This document shows positions 27,471 through 36,389 of a stretch of DNA of 64,000 nt, piece after piece. The stretch's first letter is position 1. Each line of letters starts with the position of its first letter. The stretch is taken from the NCBI RefSeq assembly GCF_018413645.1, contig NZ_JAHCDA010000003.1, positions 298,969 to 362,968 on the forward strand. Direction: 5' to 3'. The notes beneath the pieces were generated by a model that made no database searches, was not told where the DNA came from, and saw only the letters and a list, made by a program, of their open reading frames with translations. The position numbers and the translations under genes were made by a program. The stretch comes from Roseococcus pinisoli (lineage in GTDB: Bacteria > Pseudomonadota > Alphaproteobacteria > Acetobacterales > Acetobacteraceae).

Positions 27471-29474
27471 ATGTCCGCTCCCTCCGCCGTCGTGAGCCCG
27501 ATCTTCGGGAGGCTCTCGCTCGATGCCCTTCCGCTGCACGAGCCGATCCTCGTCACGACCTTCGCGGCCGTGGCGCTGGGCGGCGTCGCGCTGCTCGCGC
27601 TGCTCACCTGGTTCCGCCTCTGGGGCTATCTCTGGAAGGAGTGGTTCACCAGCGTCGACCACAAGAAGATCGGCATCATGTACATGGTGCTCGGCCTGGT
27701 GATGCTGCTGCGCGGCTTCGCCGACGCCATCATGATGCGGCTGCAGCAGGCCCTGGCCTTCAACGGGTCCGAGGGTTACCTCAACGCCCATCACTACGAC
27801 CAGATCTTCACCGCCCATGGCGTGATCATGATCTTCTTCGTGGCGATGCCGCTGGTCACCGGGATCATGAACTACGTCGTGCCGCTGCAGATCGGCGCGC
27901 GCGACGTGTCCTTCCCCTTCCTGAACAACTTCAGCTTCTGGATGACCACGGCCGGCGCCGTGTTGGTGATGATGTCGCTCTTCGTCGGTGAGTTCGCCCG
28001 GACCGGCTGGCTGGCCTATCCGCCGCTCTCGGGCCTCGCCTACAGCCCGGATGTCGGCGTGGACTACTATATCTGGGCGCTGCAGATCGCCGGCGTGGGG
28101 ACGACGCTATCGGGCATCAACCTCATCGTCACCATCGTGAAGCTGCGGGCGCCGGGCATGACGATGATGCGGATGCCGGTCTTCACCTGGACCTCGCTCT
28201 GCACGAACGTCCTGATCGTCGCCTCCTTCCCGGTGCTGACCGCGGTGCTGACGCTGCTCAGCCTGGACCGCTACGTCGGCACGAACTTCTTCACGAACGA
28301 CTTCGGTGGCAACCCGATGATGTACGTGAACCTCATCTGGATCTGGGGCCACCCGGAAGTCTACATCCTCATCCTGCCGCTCTTCGGCGTCTTCTCGGAA
28401 GTCACCTCGACCTTTTCGGGCAAGCGGCTCTTTGGCTACACCTCCATGGTCTACGCCACGGTGGTGATCACCATCCTCTCCTACCTGGTCTGGCTGCATC
28501 ACTTCTTCACGATGGGATCGGGCGCCAGCGTCAACAGCTTCTTCGGCATCACCACCATGGTGATCTCCATCCCGACGGGCGCGAAGCTCTTCAACTGGCT
28601 CTTCACCATGTATCGCGGCCGCATCCGGTTCGAGCTGCCGATGATGTGGACCGTCGCCTTCATGCTCACCTTCGTCGTCGGCGGCATGACCGGCGTGCTG
28701 CTCGCCGTGCCGCCGGCGGACTTCGTGTTGCACAACTCGCTCTTCCTGATCGCGCATTTCCACAACGTCATCATCGGCGGCGTGCTCTTCGGCCTCTTCG
28801 CGGCGATCAACTACTGGTTCCCCAAGGCCTTCGGCTTCAAGCTGGACGTCTTCTGGGGGAAGGTCTCCTTCTGGTGCTGGGTGGTGGGCTTCTGGATGGC
28901 CTTCATGCCGCTCTACATCCTCGGCCTGATGGGCGTGACGCGCCGCATGCGCGTCTTCGACGACCCCTCGCTGCAGATCTGGTTCGTCGTAGCCGGCGTC
29001 GGCGCCGTGGTCATCGCCATCGGCATCGCCGCGATGCTGATCCAGTTCGTCGTCAGCTTCATGCGGCGCGAGGCGCTGCGCGACGTGGATGGCGACCCCT
29101 GGAACGGGCGGACGCTGGAATGGTCCACCTCCTCGCCGCCGCCGGAGTACAACTTCGCCTTCACCCCGATCATCCATGATCTGGACGCCTGGCATGACAT
29201 GAAGCGGCGCGGCCATGAGCGGCCCGTCGCCGGCTTCCGGCCGATCCACATGCCGAAGAATACCGGGACGGGCGTGGTGCTGTCGGCGATCAGCCTGGTC
29301 TGCGGCTTTGCCCTGGTCTGGCACATCTGGTGGCTCGCGGCGCTGAGCTTCCTGGCCATCCTGGTGACCGCCATCACCCATACCTTCAACTACAATCGTG
29401 ATTTCCACATCCCGGCTGCAACCGTGGCCGCGACCGAAAGCGAAAGGGCGCCAGCCCTGGTGGCAGCCGAATGA
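27471..29474 (+). CDS. cyoB: cytochrome o ubiquinol oxidase subunit I
   Basis: The 667-residue haem-copper oxidase subunit I is close to the length of E. coli CyoB (663). It has [13 protein letters not shown] (CuB histidine and cross-linked tyrosine), WLHHFFTMG (two CuB histidines), PTGAKLFNW with the K-channel lysine and HFHNVIIGG with the axial haem histidines. It reduces O2 to water with electrons from quinol and pumps protons. It begins 14 bp after cyoA, and its stop overlaps cyoC by 4 bp. Confidence 0.97.
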   Translation: MSAPSAVVSPIFGRLSLDALPLHEPILVTTFAAVALGGVALLALLTWFRLWGYLWKEWFTSVDHKKIGIMYMVLGLVMLLRGFADAIMMRLQQALAFNGSEGYLNAHHYDQIFTAHGVIMIFFVAMPLVTGIMNYVVPLQIGARDVSFPFLNNFSFWMTTAGAVLVMMSLFVGEFARTGWLAYPPLSGLAYSPDVGVDYYIWALQIAGVGTTLSGINLIVTIVKLRAPGMTMMRMPVFTWTSLCTNVLIVASFPVLTAVLTLLSLDRYVGTNFFTNDFGGNPMMYVNLIWIWGHPEVYILILPLFGVFSEVTSTFSGKRLFGYTSMVYATVVITILSYLVWLHHFFTMGSGASVNSFFGITTMVISIPTGAKLFNWLFTMYRGRIRFELPMMWTVAFMLTFVVGGMTGVLLAVPPADFVLHNSLFLIAHFHNVIIGGVLFGLFAAINYWFPKAFGFKLDVFWGKVSFWCWVVGFWMAFMPLYILGLMGVTRRMRVFDDPSLQIWFVVAGVGAVVIAIGIAAMLIQFVVSFMRREALRDVDGDPWNGRTLEWSTSSPPPEYNFAFTPIIHDLDAWHDMKRRGHERPVAGFRPIHMPKNTGTGVVLSAISLVCGFALVWHIWWLAALSFLAILVTAITHTFNYNRDFHIPAATVAATESERAPALVAAE

Positions 29475-30100
29475 TGACCAACGCCATGGCCACGCAGGCC
29501 TCCCCCGTGCGGTTCTACGACACGGAGGAGCACGACCATCCGGAAGGCGGCAGCACCATGCTGGGCTTCTGGATCTACCTGATGAGCGACTGCCTCATCT
29601 TCGCGATCCTCTTCGCCTGCTTCGCGGTGCTGGGCGGCAACTACGCGGCCGGGCCTTCGCCGGCCGATCTGTTCGAACTGCCGCTGGTCGCGCTCAACAC
29701 GGCGATGCTGCTCTTCTCCTCCATCACCTACGGCTTCGCCATGCTGTCGATGCAGGCGGGCCGCCCGGGCGCGACGCGGGCCTGGCTCGCGGTCACGGCC
29801 GTCTTCGGCCTGGCCTTCCTGAGCATCGAGCTCTACGAATTCGCGCATCTGATCCATATCGGCGCCACGCCGCAGCGCAGCGCCTTCCTCTCGGCGTTCT
29901 TCACGCTGGTCGGCACGCATGGGCTGCACGTGACCTTCGGCCTCATCTGGATCGTGACCCTCATCGTGCAGGTGGGGCGGCGCGGCCTGATCCCGGCGAA
30001 CCAGCGGCGCCTGATGTGCCTCAGCCTCTTCTGGCACTTCCTGGACGTCATCTGGATCGGCGTCTTCACCTTCGTCTACCTGATGGGAGTCCTGCGATGA
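29471..30100 (+). CDS. cyoC: cytochrome o ubiquinol oxidase subunit III
   Basis: The 209-residue subunit III has five predicted membrane helices and family blocks [31 protein letters not shown] and [14 protein letters not shown] near the C-terminal half. It stabilises the oxidase complex. Both junctions are 4-bp overlaps (with cyoB upstream, cyoD downstream). A second in-frame ATG lies at 29474, immediately after the first, and another at 29486; the first was used. Confidence 0.96.
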   Translation: MMTNAMATQASPVRFYDTEEHDHPEGGSTMLGFWIYLMSDCLIFAILFACFAVLGGNYAAGPSPADLFELPLVALNTAMLLFSSITYGFAMLSMQAGRPGATRAWLAVTAVFGLAFLSIELYEFAHLIHIGATPQRSAFLSAFFTLVGTHGLHVTFGLIWIVTLIVQVGRRGLIPANQRRLMCLSLFWHFLDVIWIGVFTFVYLMGVLR

Positions 30101-30453
30101 GCCACGACGCGCATCACGCGGAGGGCACTCCCCACGGCTCGCTGCGGGACTATGTGATCGGCTTCAGCCTTTCCGTGGTGCTGACGGCGATCCCTTTCTG
30201 GCTCGTCATGGAGCGCCCGCTGTCGGCGGGCCTTACAGGCGTGCTCATCATGGGCTTCGCGGTGGCGCAGATCCTCGTCCATATGGTGTACTTCCTCCAT
30301 ATGAATGGCCGCTCCGAAGGCGGCTGGACCATGATCGCGCTCGTCTTCACCCTTATCGTCGTCGCGATCACCATGACGGGCTCGCTCTGGGTGATGTACC
30401 ACCTCAACACGAACATGATGCCGATGCCGCACGCGCTGGGCGGCGTTCCGTGA
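30097..30453 (+). CDS. cyoD: cytochrome o ubiquinol oxidase subunit IV
   Basis: The 118-residue protein has three membrane helices (SLRDYVIGFSLSVVLTAIPFW; LTGVLIMGFAVAQILVHMVYFLHM; MIALVFTLIVVAITMTGSLWVMYHL), the CyoD pattern, and the conserved YHLNTNMMP end. It assists CuB-site assembly in known oxidases. It overlaps cyoC and the SURF1 gene by 4 bp each. No cyoE (haem O synthase) follows, unlike the E. coli operon. Confidence 0.96.
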   Translation: MSHDAHHAEGTPHGSLRDYVIGFSLSVVLTAIPFWLVMERPLSAGLTGVLIMGFAVAQILVHMVYFLHMNGRSEGGWTMIALVFTLIVVAITMTGSLWVMYHLNTNMMPMPHALGGVP

Positions 30454-31187
30454 ATCTCCGCCGCGCCCTCGTTCCGGCCCTGGCCGGCGGGGGCGCCTTG
30501 GCGATGATGACTTTGCTCATTGGCCTCGGCCTGTGGCAGCTTCATCGCCGCGAGTGGAAGCACGAGCTCATCGCACAGGTCGAGGCCAGGATTCACGCCG
30601 CCCCGGTCCCCCCGCCGGGACGGGCGGAGTGGCCCGGCCTCTCCGCGCAGGACGCCTATCGGCGCGTTGTCGTCGAGGGGCGGTTCCTGCCGGACCGCGA
30701 GACCTTCGTGCAGGCGACCACGGCGCTGGGAGGCGGCTATTGGGTCATGACTCCTCTTCAGACGGCTGACGGCACGGTCCTGGTCAACCGGGGCTTCGTC
30801 CCGCCGGAGCGGCGCGCCCCGGCGACGCGCGGGGAGGGGGGCGACGACGGCCCCGTCCGGGTGGTCGGACTGCTGCGCCTGAGCGAGCCCGGGGGCGGCT
30901 TCCTCCGCACCAACGATCCGGCGAATGACCGCTGGTATTCGCGCGACGTGGCGGCCATCGCGAGCCGGCGCGGCCTCGGCGAGACGGCGCCCTTCTTCGT
31001 CGACGCGGAAGCCGCGCCGGAGCCGGGACGCTACCCGGTGGGAGGGCTGACGGTCGTGCGCTTCGCCGACAACCACCTGGTCTATGCACTGACCTGGTTC
31101 GGCCTGGCGCTTCTCTCCGCCTGGGCGGCCTTCATGGTCCTGTTCCGCGGCCGGGCCGGAGCTCCGGCGGCCCCGGGGGCGGAATGA
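30450..31187 (+). CDS. SURF1-family cytochrome oxidase assembly protein
   Basis: The 245-residue protein has the SURF1 topology: an N-terminal helix followed by WQLHRREWKHELIA, a large periplasmic part with YRRVVVEGRF, LVNRGFVPPERR and FLRTNDPANDRWYSRD, and a C-terminal helix preceded by DNHLVYALTWFGLA. SURF1 proteins help insert haem into haem-copper oxidases. The GTG start overlaps cyoD by 4 bp and its stop overlaps regB by 4 bp. Its place directly behind cyoD argues that it serves this quinol oxidase. Confidence 0.93.
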   Translation: MNLRRALVPALAGGGALAMMTLLIGLGLWQLHRREWKHELIAQVEARIHAAPVPPPGRAEWPGLSAQDAYRRVVVEGRFLPDRETFVQATTALGGGYWVMTPLQTADGTVLVNRGFVPPERRAPATRGEGGDDGPVRVVGLLRLSEPGGGFLRTNDPANDRWYSRDVAAIASRRGLGETAPFFVDAEAAPEPGRYPVGGLTVVRFADNHLVYALTWFGLALLSAWAAFMVLFRGRAGAPAAPGAE

Positions 31188-32488
31188 GCGGCGGGACACG
31201 CGGCATCGGTCTGCCGGAGGCGGAAGCCGGCCGGCGGAACATGCGCCTCCTGATCCAGCTGCGCTGGATCGCGGTGGGCGGGCAGCTCGTCACCATCGCC
31301 GTCGTTCACTGGCTCATGGGGATCCGGCTGCCGCTCGCCTCGCTCCTGCCGGTGCCGATGCTGCTGGTGGCCATCAACCTGCTCAGCCTGCTGCTGATGC
31401 GCCGTCGGACCGGCGTCAGCAATGGCGAGCTGACGGCCGAACTGCTGGTCGATATCGCGGCGCTCGCCTGGCAGCTTCACCAGACGGGCGGCCTCGCCAA
31501 TCCCTTCACCTCGCTCTTCCTGCTCCAGGTGGTGATCGGCGCCATGCTGCTCCGCCCCGCCTCGAGCTGGGCCCTGGTCGGCGCGGCGGGCGTTGCGCTC
31601 GCGCTGCTGACCTTGGATCCCGTGCCGCTCGACCTGCGGGAGCACCATCTGGCCGACCCGCTCGGCCTCTATCTGCAGGGCAGCCTGATCTGCTTCGCGC
31701 TGATCGCGGTGCTGCTTGTGCTCTTCGTGACCCGGATCAGCCGCAACCTGCGCGACAGCGACGCGGCCCTGGCGCGCGCGCGGCAGCAGGCCGCCGAGGA
31801 GAACCACATCATCCGGATGGGCCTGCTCGCCTCCGGCGCGGCGCATGAGCTGGGCACGCCGCTCTCCTCGCTCTCGGTCATTCTCGGCGACTGGCAGCGC
31901 ATGCCACGGGTCGGCGAGGATCCGGAGCTCGGGCCGGACATCGCGGACATGCAGGCGGCGGTGGCCCGCTGCAAGACGATCGTCGGCGGCATCCTGATGT
32001 CGGCCGGCGAGGCGCGCGGCGAGGCGCCGGTGGTGACGACCATGCGTCGCTTCCTCGACGGTATCGTCGACGATTGGCGGGCGATGCGGCTGCCGCAGAC
32101 CATCTACTACACGGATCGCTTCGGCGACGACGTGACCATCGTCTCGGACCCCGCGCTCAAGCAGGTGATCGGCAACGTCATCGACAATGCGCTGGAGGTC
32201 TCGCCCCACTGGATCGGCATCACCGCGAGCCGGGAACAGGATCTGCTGGTGCTCGAGATTGCCGATCGCGGCCCTGGTTTTTCGCGCCAGATGCTGGATG
32301 GCTTCGGGCAGCCCTATAGCTCGAGCAAGGGGCGCTCCGGGGGCGGGCTCGGCCTCTTCCTCCTGGTCAATGTGCTGCGCAAGCTGGGCGGCGGCGCGGA
32401 GGCGCGGAACCGGGAGGATGGCGGCGCGGTGGTCCGGCTCATGCTGCCGCTCGACGTGCTCGCCTATGCCGCGGAGCCGGCCCGATGA
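31184..32488 (+). CDS. regB: RegB/PrrB/ActS-type redox sensor histidine kinase
   Basis: The 434-residue kinase has about six membrane helices (1-180). The quinone-site motif of RegB, GGLANPF, lies in the membrane region near 101-107. The H-box ASGAAHELGTPLSS places the phosphoacceptor at His221. Cys263 in VARCKTIVGG lies at nearly the same place as the redox-active Cys265 of Rhodobacter RegB. ATP-binding boxes follow (NVIDNALEVSP, DRGPGFS, GGGLGLFLLVN). Known RegB kinases respond to ubiquinone pool and thiol redox state. It overlaps the SURF1 gene and regA by 4 bp each, so sensor, regulator and oxidase are one transcription unit. Confidence 0.93.
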   Translation: MSGGTRGIGLPEAEAGRRNMRLLIQLRWIAVGGQLVTIAVVHWLMGIRLPLASLLPVPMLLVAINLLSLLLMRRRTGVSNGELTAELLVDIAALAWQLHQTGGLANPFTSLFLLQVVIGAMLLRPASSWALVGAAGVALALLTLDPVPLDLREHHLADPLGLYLQGSLICFALIAVLLVLFVTRISRNLRDSDAALARARQQAAEENHIIRMGLLASGAAHELGTPLSSLSVILGDWQRMPRVGEDPELGPDIADMQAAVARCKTIVGGILMSAGEARGEAPVVTTMRRFLDGIVDDWRAMRLPQTIYYTDRFGDDVTIVSDPALKQVIGNVIDNALEVSPHWIGITASREQDLLVLEIADRGPGFSRQMLDGFGQPYSSSKGRSGGGLGLFLLVNVLRKLGGGAEARNREDGGAVVRLMLPLDVLAYAAEPAR

Positions 32489-33021
32489 GCGAAGGAAGGC
32501 TCCTGGTCATCGTCGAGGACGACGCCGCCTTTGCCCGGACGCTCCGGCGCTCCTTCGAGCGGCGGGGCTATGCCGTGCTCTCCGCCGCAAGCCATGAGGA
32601 GCTGACGGCGCTGCTGCAGGAAGGGCACCGGCCCGGCTATGCGGTGGTGGATCTCAAGCTCGGCGGCACCTCCGGCCTGGCCTGCGTGAAGGCGCTGCGG
32701 GCCACCGACGCGGCGATGTCCATCGTCGTGCTGACCGGCTTCGCGAGTATCGGAACGACGGTGGAGGCGATCAAGCTCGGCGCCTCCTACTACCTCGCCA
32801 AGCCGTCGAGCACCGACGATATCGAGGCCGCCTTCGAACGGCATGAGGGCGATCCGACCGCGCCGGTGGATGGCCGGCAGTCCTCGATCAAGACGGTGGA
32901 GTGGGAGCATATCCACCAGGCGCTGGTGGAGACCGACTTCAACATTTCCGAGGCGGCACGGCGCCTCGGCATGCATCGGCGCACCCTGGCGCGAAAGCTG
33001 GAGAAGCGGCGGCTTCGTTAG
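32485..33021 (+). CDS. regA: RegA/PrrA/ActR-type response regulator
   Basis: The 178-residue regulator has a receiver domain with the acidic pocket Glu11-Asp12-Asp13, phosphoacceptor Asp56 in VVDLKLGG, VLTGFAS and YLAKPS, and a C-terminal Fis-type helix-turn-helix (NISEAARRLGMHRRTLARKLEKR) that is nearly invariant among RegA/PrrA/ActR proteins. It would activate or repress energy-metabolism genes when phosphorylated by RegB. It ends the seven-gene operon; the next gene is convergent, 21 bp away. Confidence 0.95.
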   Translation: MSEGRLLVIVEDDAAFARTLRRSFERRGYAVLSAASHEELTALLQEGHRPGYAVVDLKLGGTSGLACVKALRATDAAMSIVVLTGFASIGTTVEAIKLGASYYLAKPSSTDDIEAAFERHEGDPTAPVDGRQSSIKTVEWEHIHQALVETDFNISEAARRLGMHRRTLARKLEKRRLR

Positions 33022-33042
33022 CTGCTTCGGTGGGTTGATCCC

Positions 33043-33603
33043 TCAGCGATGGTTTCGCTCGATCCATTCGGCGAAGCGGGCGAGGAATTCGGCGAGGAAC
33101 TTCCGGGTCTCCTCGTTGGAAATCCTGCCTTCCTCGTCGAGGAGCTTGGCCACGTTGCCGATATAGGCTTCCGGCTGCTGCAGCGTAGGCACGTTCAGGA
33201 AGACCAGCGACTGGCGCAGGTGATGGTTCGCCCCGAAGGCGGCCAACGCGCCGGGGGAGACGCTGACGACGGCGCCCGGCTTGCCGTTCCACACGCTCTT
33301 GCCATAGGGCCGCGAACCGACATCGAGCGCGTTCTTGAGAACGGCGGGCACCGACCGGTTGTACTCCGGCGTCGCGAAGAGCACCGCATCATAGGAAATC
33401 ACCTTCTCGCGGAAAGCGGTCCACGCGGCCGGCGGTTTTCCTTCGTCATCCAGGTCCTGGTTGTAGATCGGCAGGTCCCCGATCTCGATGATCTCGAGCT
33501 CGAGCTGCTCGGGCGCAAGGTCTTTCAGGACATTGGCGATCTTGCGGGTGAAGGAGGCCTTGCGAAGGCTGCCGACGAAGGTCGCGACTTTATAGGTGGT
33601 CAT
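33043..33603 (-). CDS. NADPH-dependent FMN reductase (ChrR/YieF-like)
   Basis: The 186-residue flavodoxin-fold protein has VGSLRKASFTRKIA near the N-terminus (FMN phosphate loop), LPIYNQDLDDEGKPP, and TPEYNRSVPAVLKNALDVGSR, the signature of NAD(P)H:quinone/chromate reductases such as ChrR. These two-electron reductases act on quinones or metals and can limit oxidative stress. GGAGAA precedes the ATG. It is a single gene converging on regA. Confidence 0.92.
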   Translation of the reverse strand: MTTYKVATFVGSLRKASFTRKIANVLKDLAPEQLELEIIEIGDLPIYNQDLDDEGKPPAAWTAFREKVISYDAVLFATPEYNRSVPAVLKNALDVGSRPYGKSVWNGKPGAVVSVSPGALAAFGANHHLRQSLVFLNVPTLQQPEAYIGNVAKLLDEEGRISNEETRKFLAEFLARFAEWIERNHR

Positions 33604-33880
33604 GGCATTCTCCTTGGCGGTGGGGATCGGGTCGGTTCACAATGTCTCGCGGCGGGCATCCGATCCCGCGGGCTTGCTCCCGGTTCCAACGACCGAAGGC
33701 GCGGCTCGGCTGCGACCTGGTCGACTTAAAGCTTCCGTGGCGAAGACTATGGCGGTGTTTGTCGTCGCGTCCTGCAAAATTCACAGGCGGCGATCGGCGC
33801 GGGCGCCGCCGCTCGTCGCGCCTCTGTTGCCGTGGAGGGGGAGGCTCCTAAGCTCGGCCCATCAAAGCAGGGAGGTAGAA

Positions 33881-34717
33881 ATGAGCGGGGAGCAAATGCC
33901 ACGCCGGATCTCGCGGGACCTTGAGGGCCGCGTCGCCATTGTCACGGGGGCGGGCTCGCGCGCCGAGGGGATCGGCAATGGCCGGGCCGCGTCGATCCTG
34001 CTGGCCGAGGCCGGCGCGCATGTCGTGCTGGTGGACCGGAATCGCGGCTGGGCCGAACGCACGGCCGAGATGATCGCGGCCGAGGGCGGCAGCTCCCTCG
34101 TCGTGGAGGCCGACGTCACCTCCGCCTCCGAATGCGCGCGCATCGTGGAGGAAGCCGTGGCGAAGTTCGGGCGCGTCGATGTGCTGGTGAACAACGTCGG
34201 CATCGGCGGCGCCAGGGGAACGGCGCTGGAGGTGGATCTGGACGAGTGGAGCCAGGGCCTGCTCGTCAACGTCACCTCGATGATGCTGATGGCGAAATAC
34301 GCCATCCCCGAGATGATCCGGCAAGGCGGCGGTGCCATTGTCAACATCGCCTCGGTGGCAGGGCTCAAGGGAGGCACGCCCAACCTGCTCTACCCGACCT
34401 CGAAGGGCGCGGTGGTCAATATGACGCGGGCCATGGCGGTGCATCATGCGCGGGACGGCATTCGCGTGAACTGCGTCTGCCCCGGCATGCTGCACACGCC
34501 GATGGTCTACGCGCAGGGCATGACCGAGGAGATGCGGGTGGCGCGCCGCAACCGCTCCCTCCTGCGGACGGAAGGCAACGGCTGGGACTGCGGCGCGGCG
34601 GTCCTCTACCTCGCCTCGGGCCATGCGCGCTGGGTCACGGGCACGATCCTTCCCGTCGATGCCGGCGCGACGGCGACCACCTCGCTCGACCTGCCGGACC
34701 GCGCGCCCCGTCCCTGA
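33881..34717 (+). CDS. short-chain dehydrogenase/reductase
   Basis: The 278-residue classical SDR has TGAGSRAEGIGNGRA (cofactor loop near 22), NNVGIGG near 109, catalytic Ser in NIASVAG and the YxxxK pair in YPTSKGAVV near 173. An unusually good Shine-Dalgarno, GGAGGT at 33871-33876, fixes the ATG at 33881; a longer open frame upstream is ignored. Substrate is unknown. It is a single gene preceded by 277 bp with no recognised feature, convergent with the TctC-like gene 9 bp away. Confidence 0.9.
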   Translation: MSGEQMPRRISRDLEGRVAIVTGAGSRAEGIGNGRAASILLAEAGAHVVLVDRNRGWAERTAEMIAAEGGSSLVVEADVTSASECARIVEEAVAKFGRVDVLVNNVGIGGARGTALEVDLDEWSQGLLVNVTSMMLMAKYAIPEMIRQGGGAIVNIASVAGLKGGTPNLLYPTSKGAVVNMTRAMAVHHARDGIRVNCVCPGMLHTPMVYAQGMTEEMRVARRNRSLLRTEGNGWDCGAAVLYLASGHARWVTGTILPVDAGATATTSLDLPDRAPRP

Positions 34718-34726
34718 GGCATCGCC

Positions 34727-35689
34727 CTACTCGGGCTGGATGCCCGCGGCGCGGATGGCATTGGTCCACTTGATGATCTCGCTGCGGACGAAGGCGGCGG
34801 CCTCCTCGGGCGTCGAGGTCATCACCGTCATGCCCAGCGTCTCCTCGAGGCGCTGGCGAAGCTCCGGATTGGCGCCGGCATGGCGGACCGCGGCGTTGAG
34901 CCGCGCGATGGCCGGGGCCGGCGTCGCGGCCGGCACCACCATCACGAACCAGGCGAAGAGCTCGTAATCGGGCAGGTTCGCGGCCTCGGCCACCGTCGGC
35001 ACGTCGGGCAATTGCGGCGAGCGGGTCTTGGTCGTCGCCGCCAGCACGCGCAGCTGTCCGTTCTGCGCCGCGGGCAGGATGACCGCCTGGTCCGCCACGA
35101 AGACGTCCACGCGGCCCGAGATGAGGTCCTGGACGGCCAGGGGCGAGGACCGATACGGAACGTCGAGCAGCCGCACGCCGGCCATGGAGGCGAGCATCTC
35201 CGTCGCCACGCGCTGCGATGCCGAGGCGGAGGCATAGGAGACTGCCTCCGGGCGGCTGCGCGCGGCGGCGAGCAGGTCGTTCAGGGTCCGGTGGGGGCTG
35301 TTCTCGGCCACGGCCACGAGCAACGGCACGGAAGCCAGCAGCGACACCGCGGCGAAGTCGCTTTCCATGTTGAAGGGCACGCGCCGGAAGAGGGCGTTCG
35401 CGGCGGCATTGGTCGAGTTCGTGCCGAAGAGAAGGGTCAGGCCGTCCGGCGCCGCCCGCGCCACGGATTCTGCGCCGATGAGGCCCGAGGCGCCCGCGCG
35501 GTTCTCGATCACCACCGGCTGGCCGAGCACCTCGCGCATCCGCTCGGCATAGAGGCGGGAGACGATGTCCGTGGCGCTGCCGGCGGCGAAGGGAACGATC
35601 CCGCGCACCGGCCCGCCCGGCCAGCCCTGGGCCGAGGCGGGAAGGGCCAGGGGAAGGGCGGCAGCGGTCAGAAGCGCGCGGCGATGCAT
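34727..35689 (-). CDS. TctC/Bug-family extracytoplasmic solute receptor
   Basis: The 320-residue protein has a signal peptide with a leading RR (MHRRALLTAAALPLALPASAQ), then the Bug-family pattern: VRGIVPFAAGSATDIVSR near the N-terminus, VIENRAGASGLIGAE and LPDVPTVAEA near 225. These periplasmic receptors bind carboxylates or related acids, sometimes with TctAB permeases, often as orphans. No tctA/tctB is adjacent. GGAGGA precedes the ATG. It follows the phosphorylase-like gene by 55 bp and is probably the last gene of a minus-strand operon with the amidase. Confidence 0.92.
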   Translation of the reverse strand: MHRRALLTAAALPLALPASAQGWPGGPVRGIVPFAAGSATDIVSRLYAERMREVLGQPVVIENRAGASGLIGAESVARAAPDGLTLLFGTNSTNAAANALFRRVPFNMESDFAAVSLLASVPLLVAVAENSPHRTLNDLLAAARSRPEAVSYASASASQRVATEMLASMAGVRLLDVPYRSSPLAVQDLISGRVDVFVADQAVILPAAQNGQLRVLAATTKTRSPQLPDVPTVAEAANLPDYELFAWFVMVVPAATPAPAIARLNAAVRHAGANPELRQRLEETLGMTVMTSTPEEAAAFVRSEIIKWTNAIRAAGIQPE

Positions 35690-35744
35690 GGAATGTCCTC
35701 CGGATTTGAATCGGCCATAGGGCCAGGCCCCCGCAGGGGCAAGG

Positions 35745-36389
35745 TCAGTTCAGAGCACGGCGCAGGGCGGCATGGGCAGCCGCGCTGGTCCGGGCGAGCC
35801 GGAGCAGTGCCGGCAGCTCCCAGGGCCGTCGCGCCAGCGCCGCCAGGACACGCAGCGGCGCTGGTGACCCGTCGGGCTTCAGGCCCACGCCGGCCGCCTG
35901 GGGCAGGGCTTCCCCGGGGCCGTCGGCCACGGCGCGCAGGACCGCGAAGGGAATTCCTCTCGCATGGGCAAAGCGGGCGGCAACGCCACTCTCCATGTCC
36001 ACGGCGACGGCACGCGTGGCCAGATGCAGGGCACGCTTCGCCTCCACCGAGCCGAGCAGCGTGTCGCTCGCCGCCAGGATCGCCGAGGCCGCCGAGGTCC
36101 GCCGGATCAGCGCGGCGCGCCATTCCGCATCGACCGGGAAGCTTTCGGACAGCGAGCGCAGCGCCGTCGCGACGAAGACGTCGCCGGTCGCGACCGAGGG
36201 TCCCAGCCCGCCGCCGATCCCAAAGGAGAGCACGGCCGAGACGCCGGGCGGCAGCGCCTCCAGCAACGCCGCCAGCCGGCCCGGATCGCCGCCCGAGACG
36301 ACCACGGTGGTGCCGGCGGGCAGCAGCGCGGCCTCGCTCCGCAGGCCGACGACGACGACGCCCCGATCGGGGACCAGGGGCTCAGTCAT
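35745..36389 (-). CDS. nucleoside phosphorylase / MTA-SAH nucleosidase-like protein
   Basis: This 214-residue protein of the PNP/UDP phosphorylase superfamily has LSFGIGGGLGPSVATGDVFVA (phosphate/ribose loop region), the purine-site motif AVDMESGVAARFA with the conserved Met-Glu pair, and FAVLRAVADGPGEALP with the base-binding aspartate. Members cleave nucleosides; one subgroup (HpnG) acts on adenosyl-hopane, a possible alternative, although no other hopanoid gene is near. It overlaps the upstream amidase gene by 8 bp. Confidence 0.72.
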   Translation of the reverse strand: MTEPLVPDRGVVVVGLRSEAALLPAGTTVVVSGGDPGRLAALLEALPPGVSAVLSFGIGGGLGPSVATGDVFVATALRSLSESFPVDAEWRAALIRRTSAASAILAASDTLLGSVEAKRALHLATRAVAVDMESGVAARFAHARGIPFAVLRAVADGPGEALPQAAGVGLKPDGSPAPLRVLAALARRPWELPALLRLARTSAAAHAALRRALN

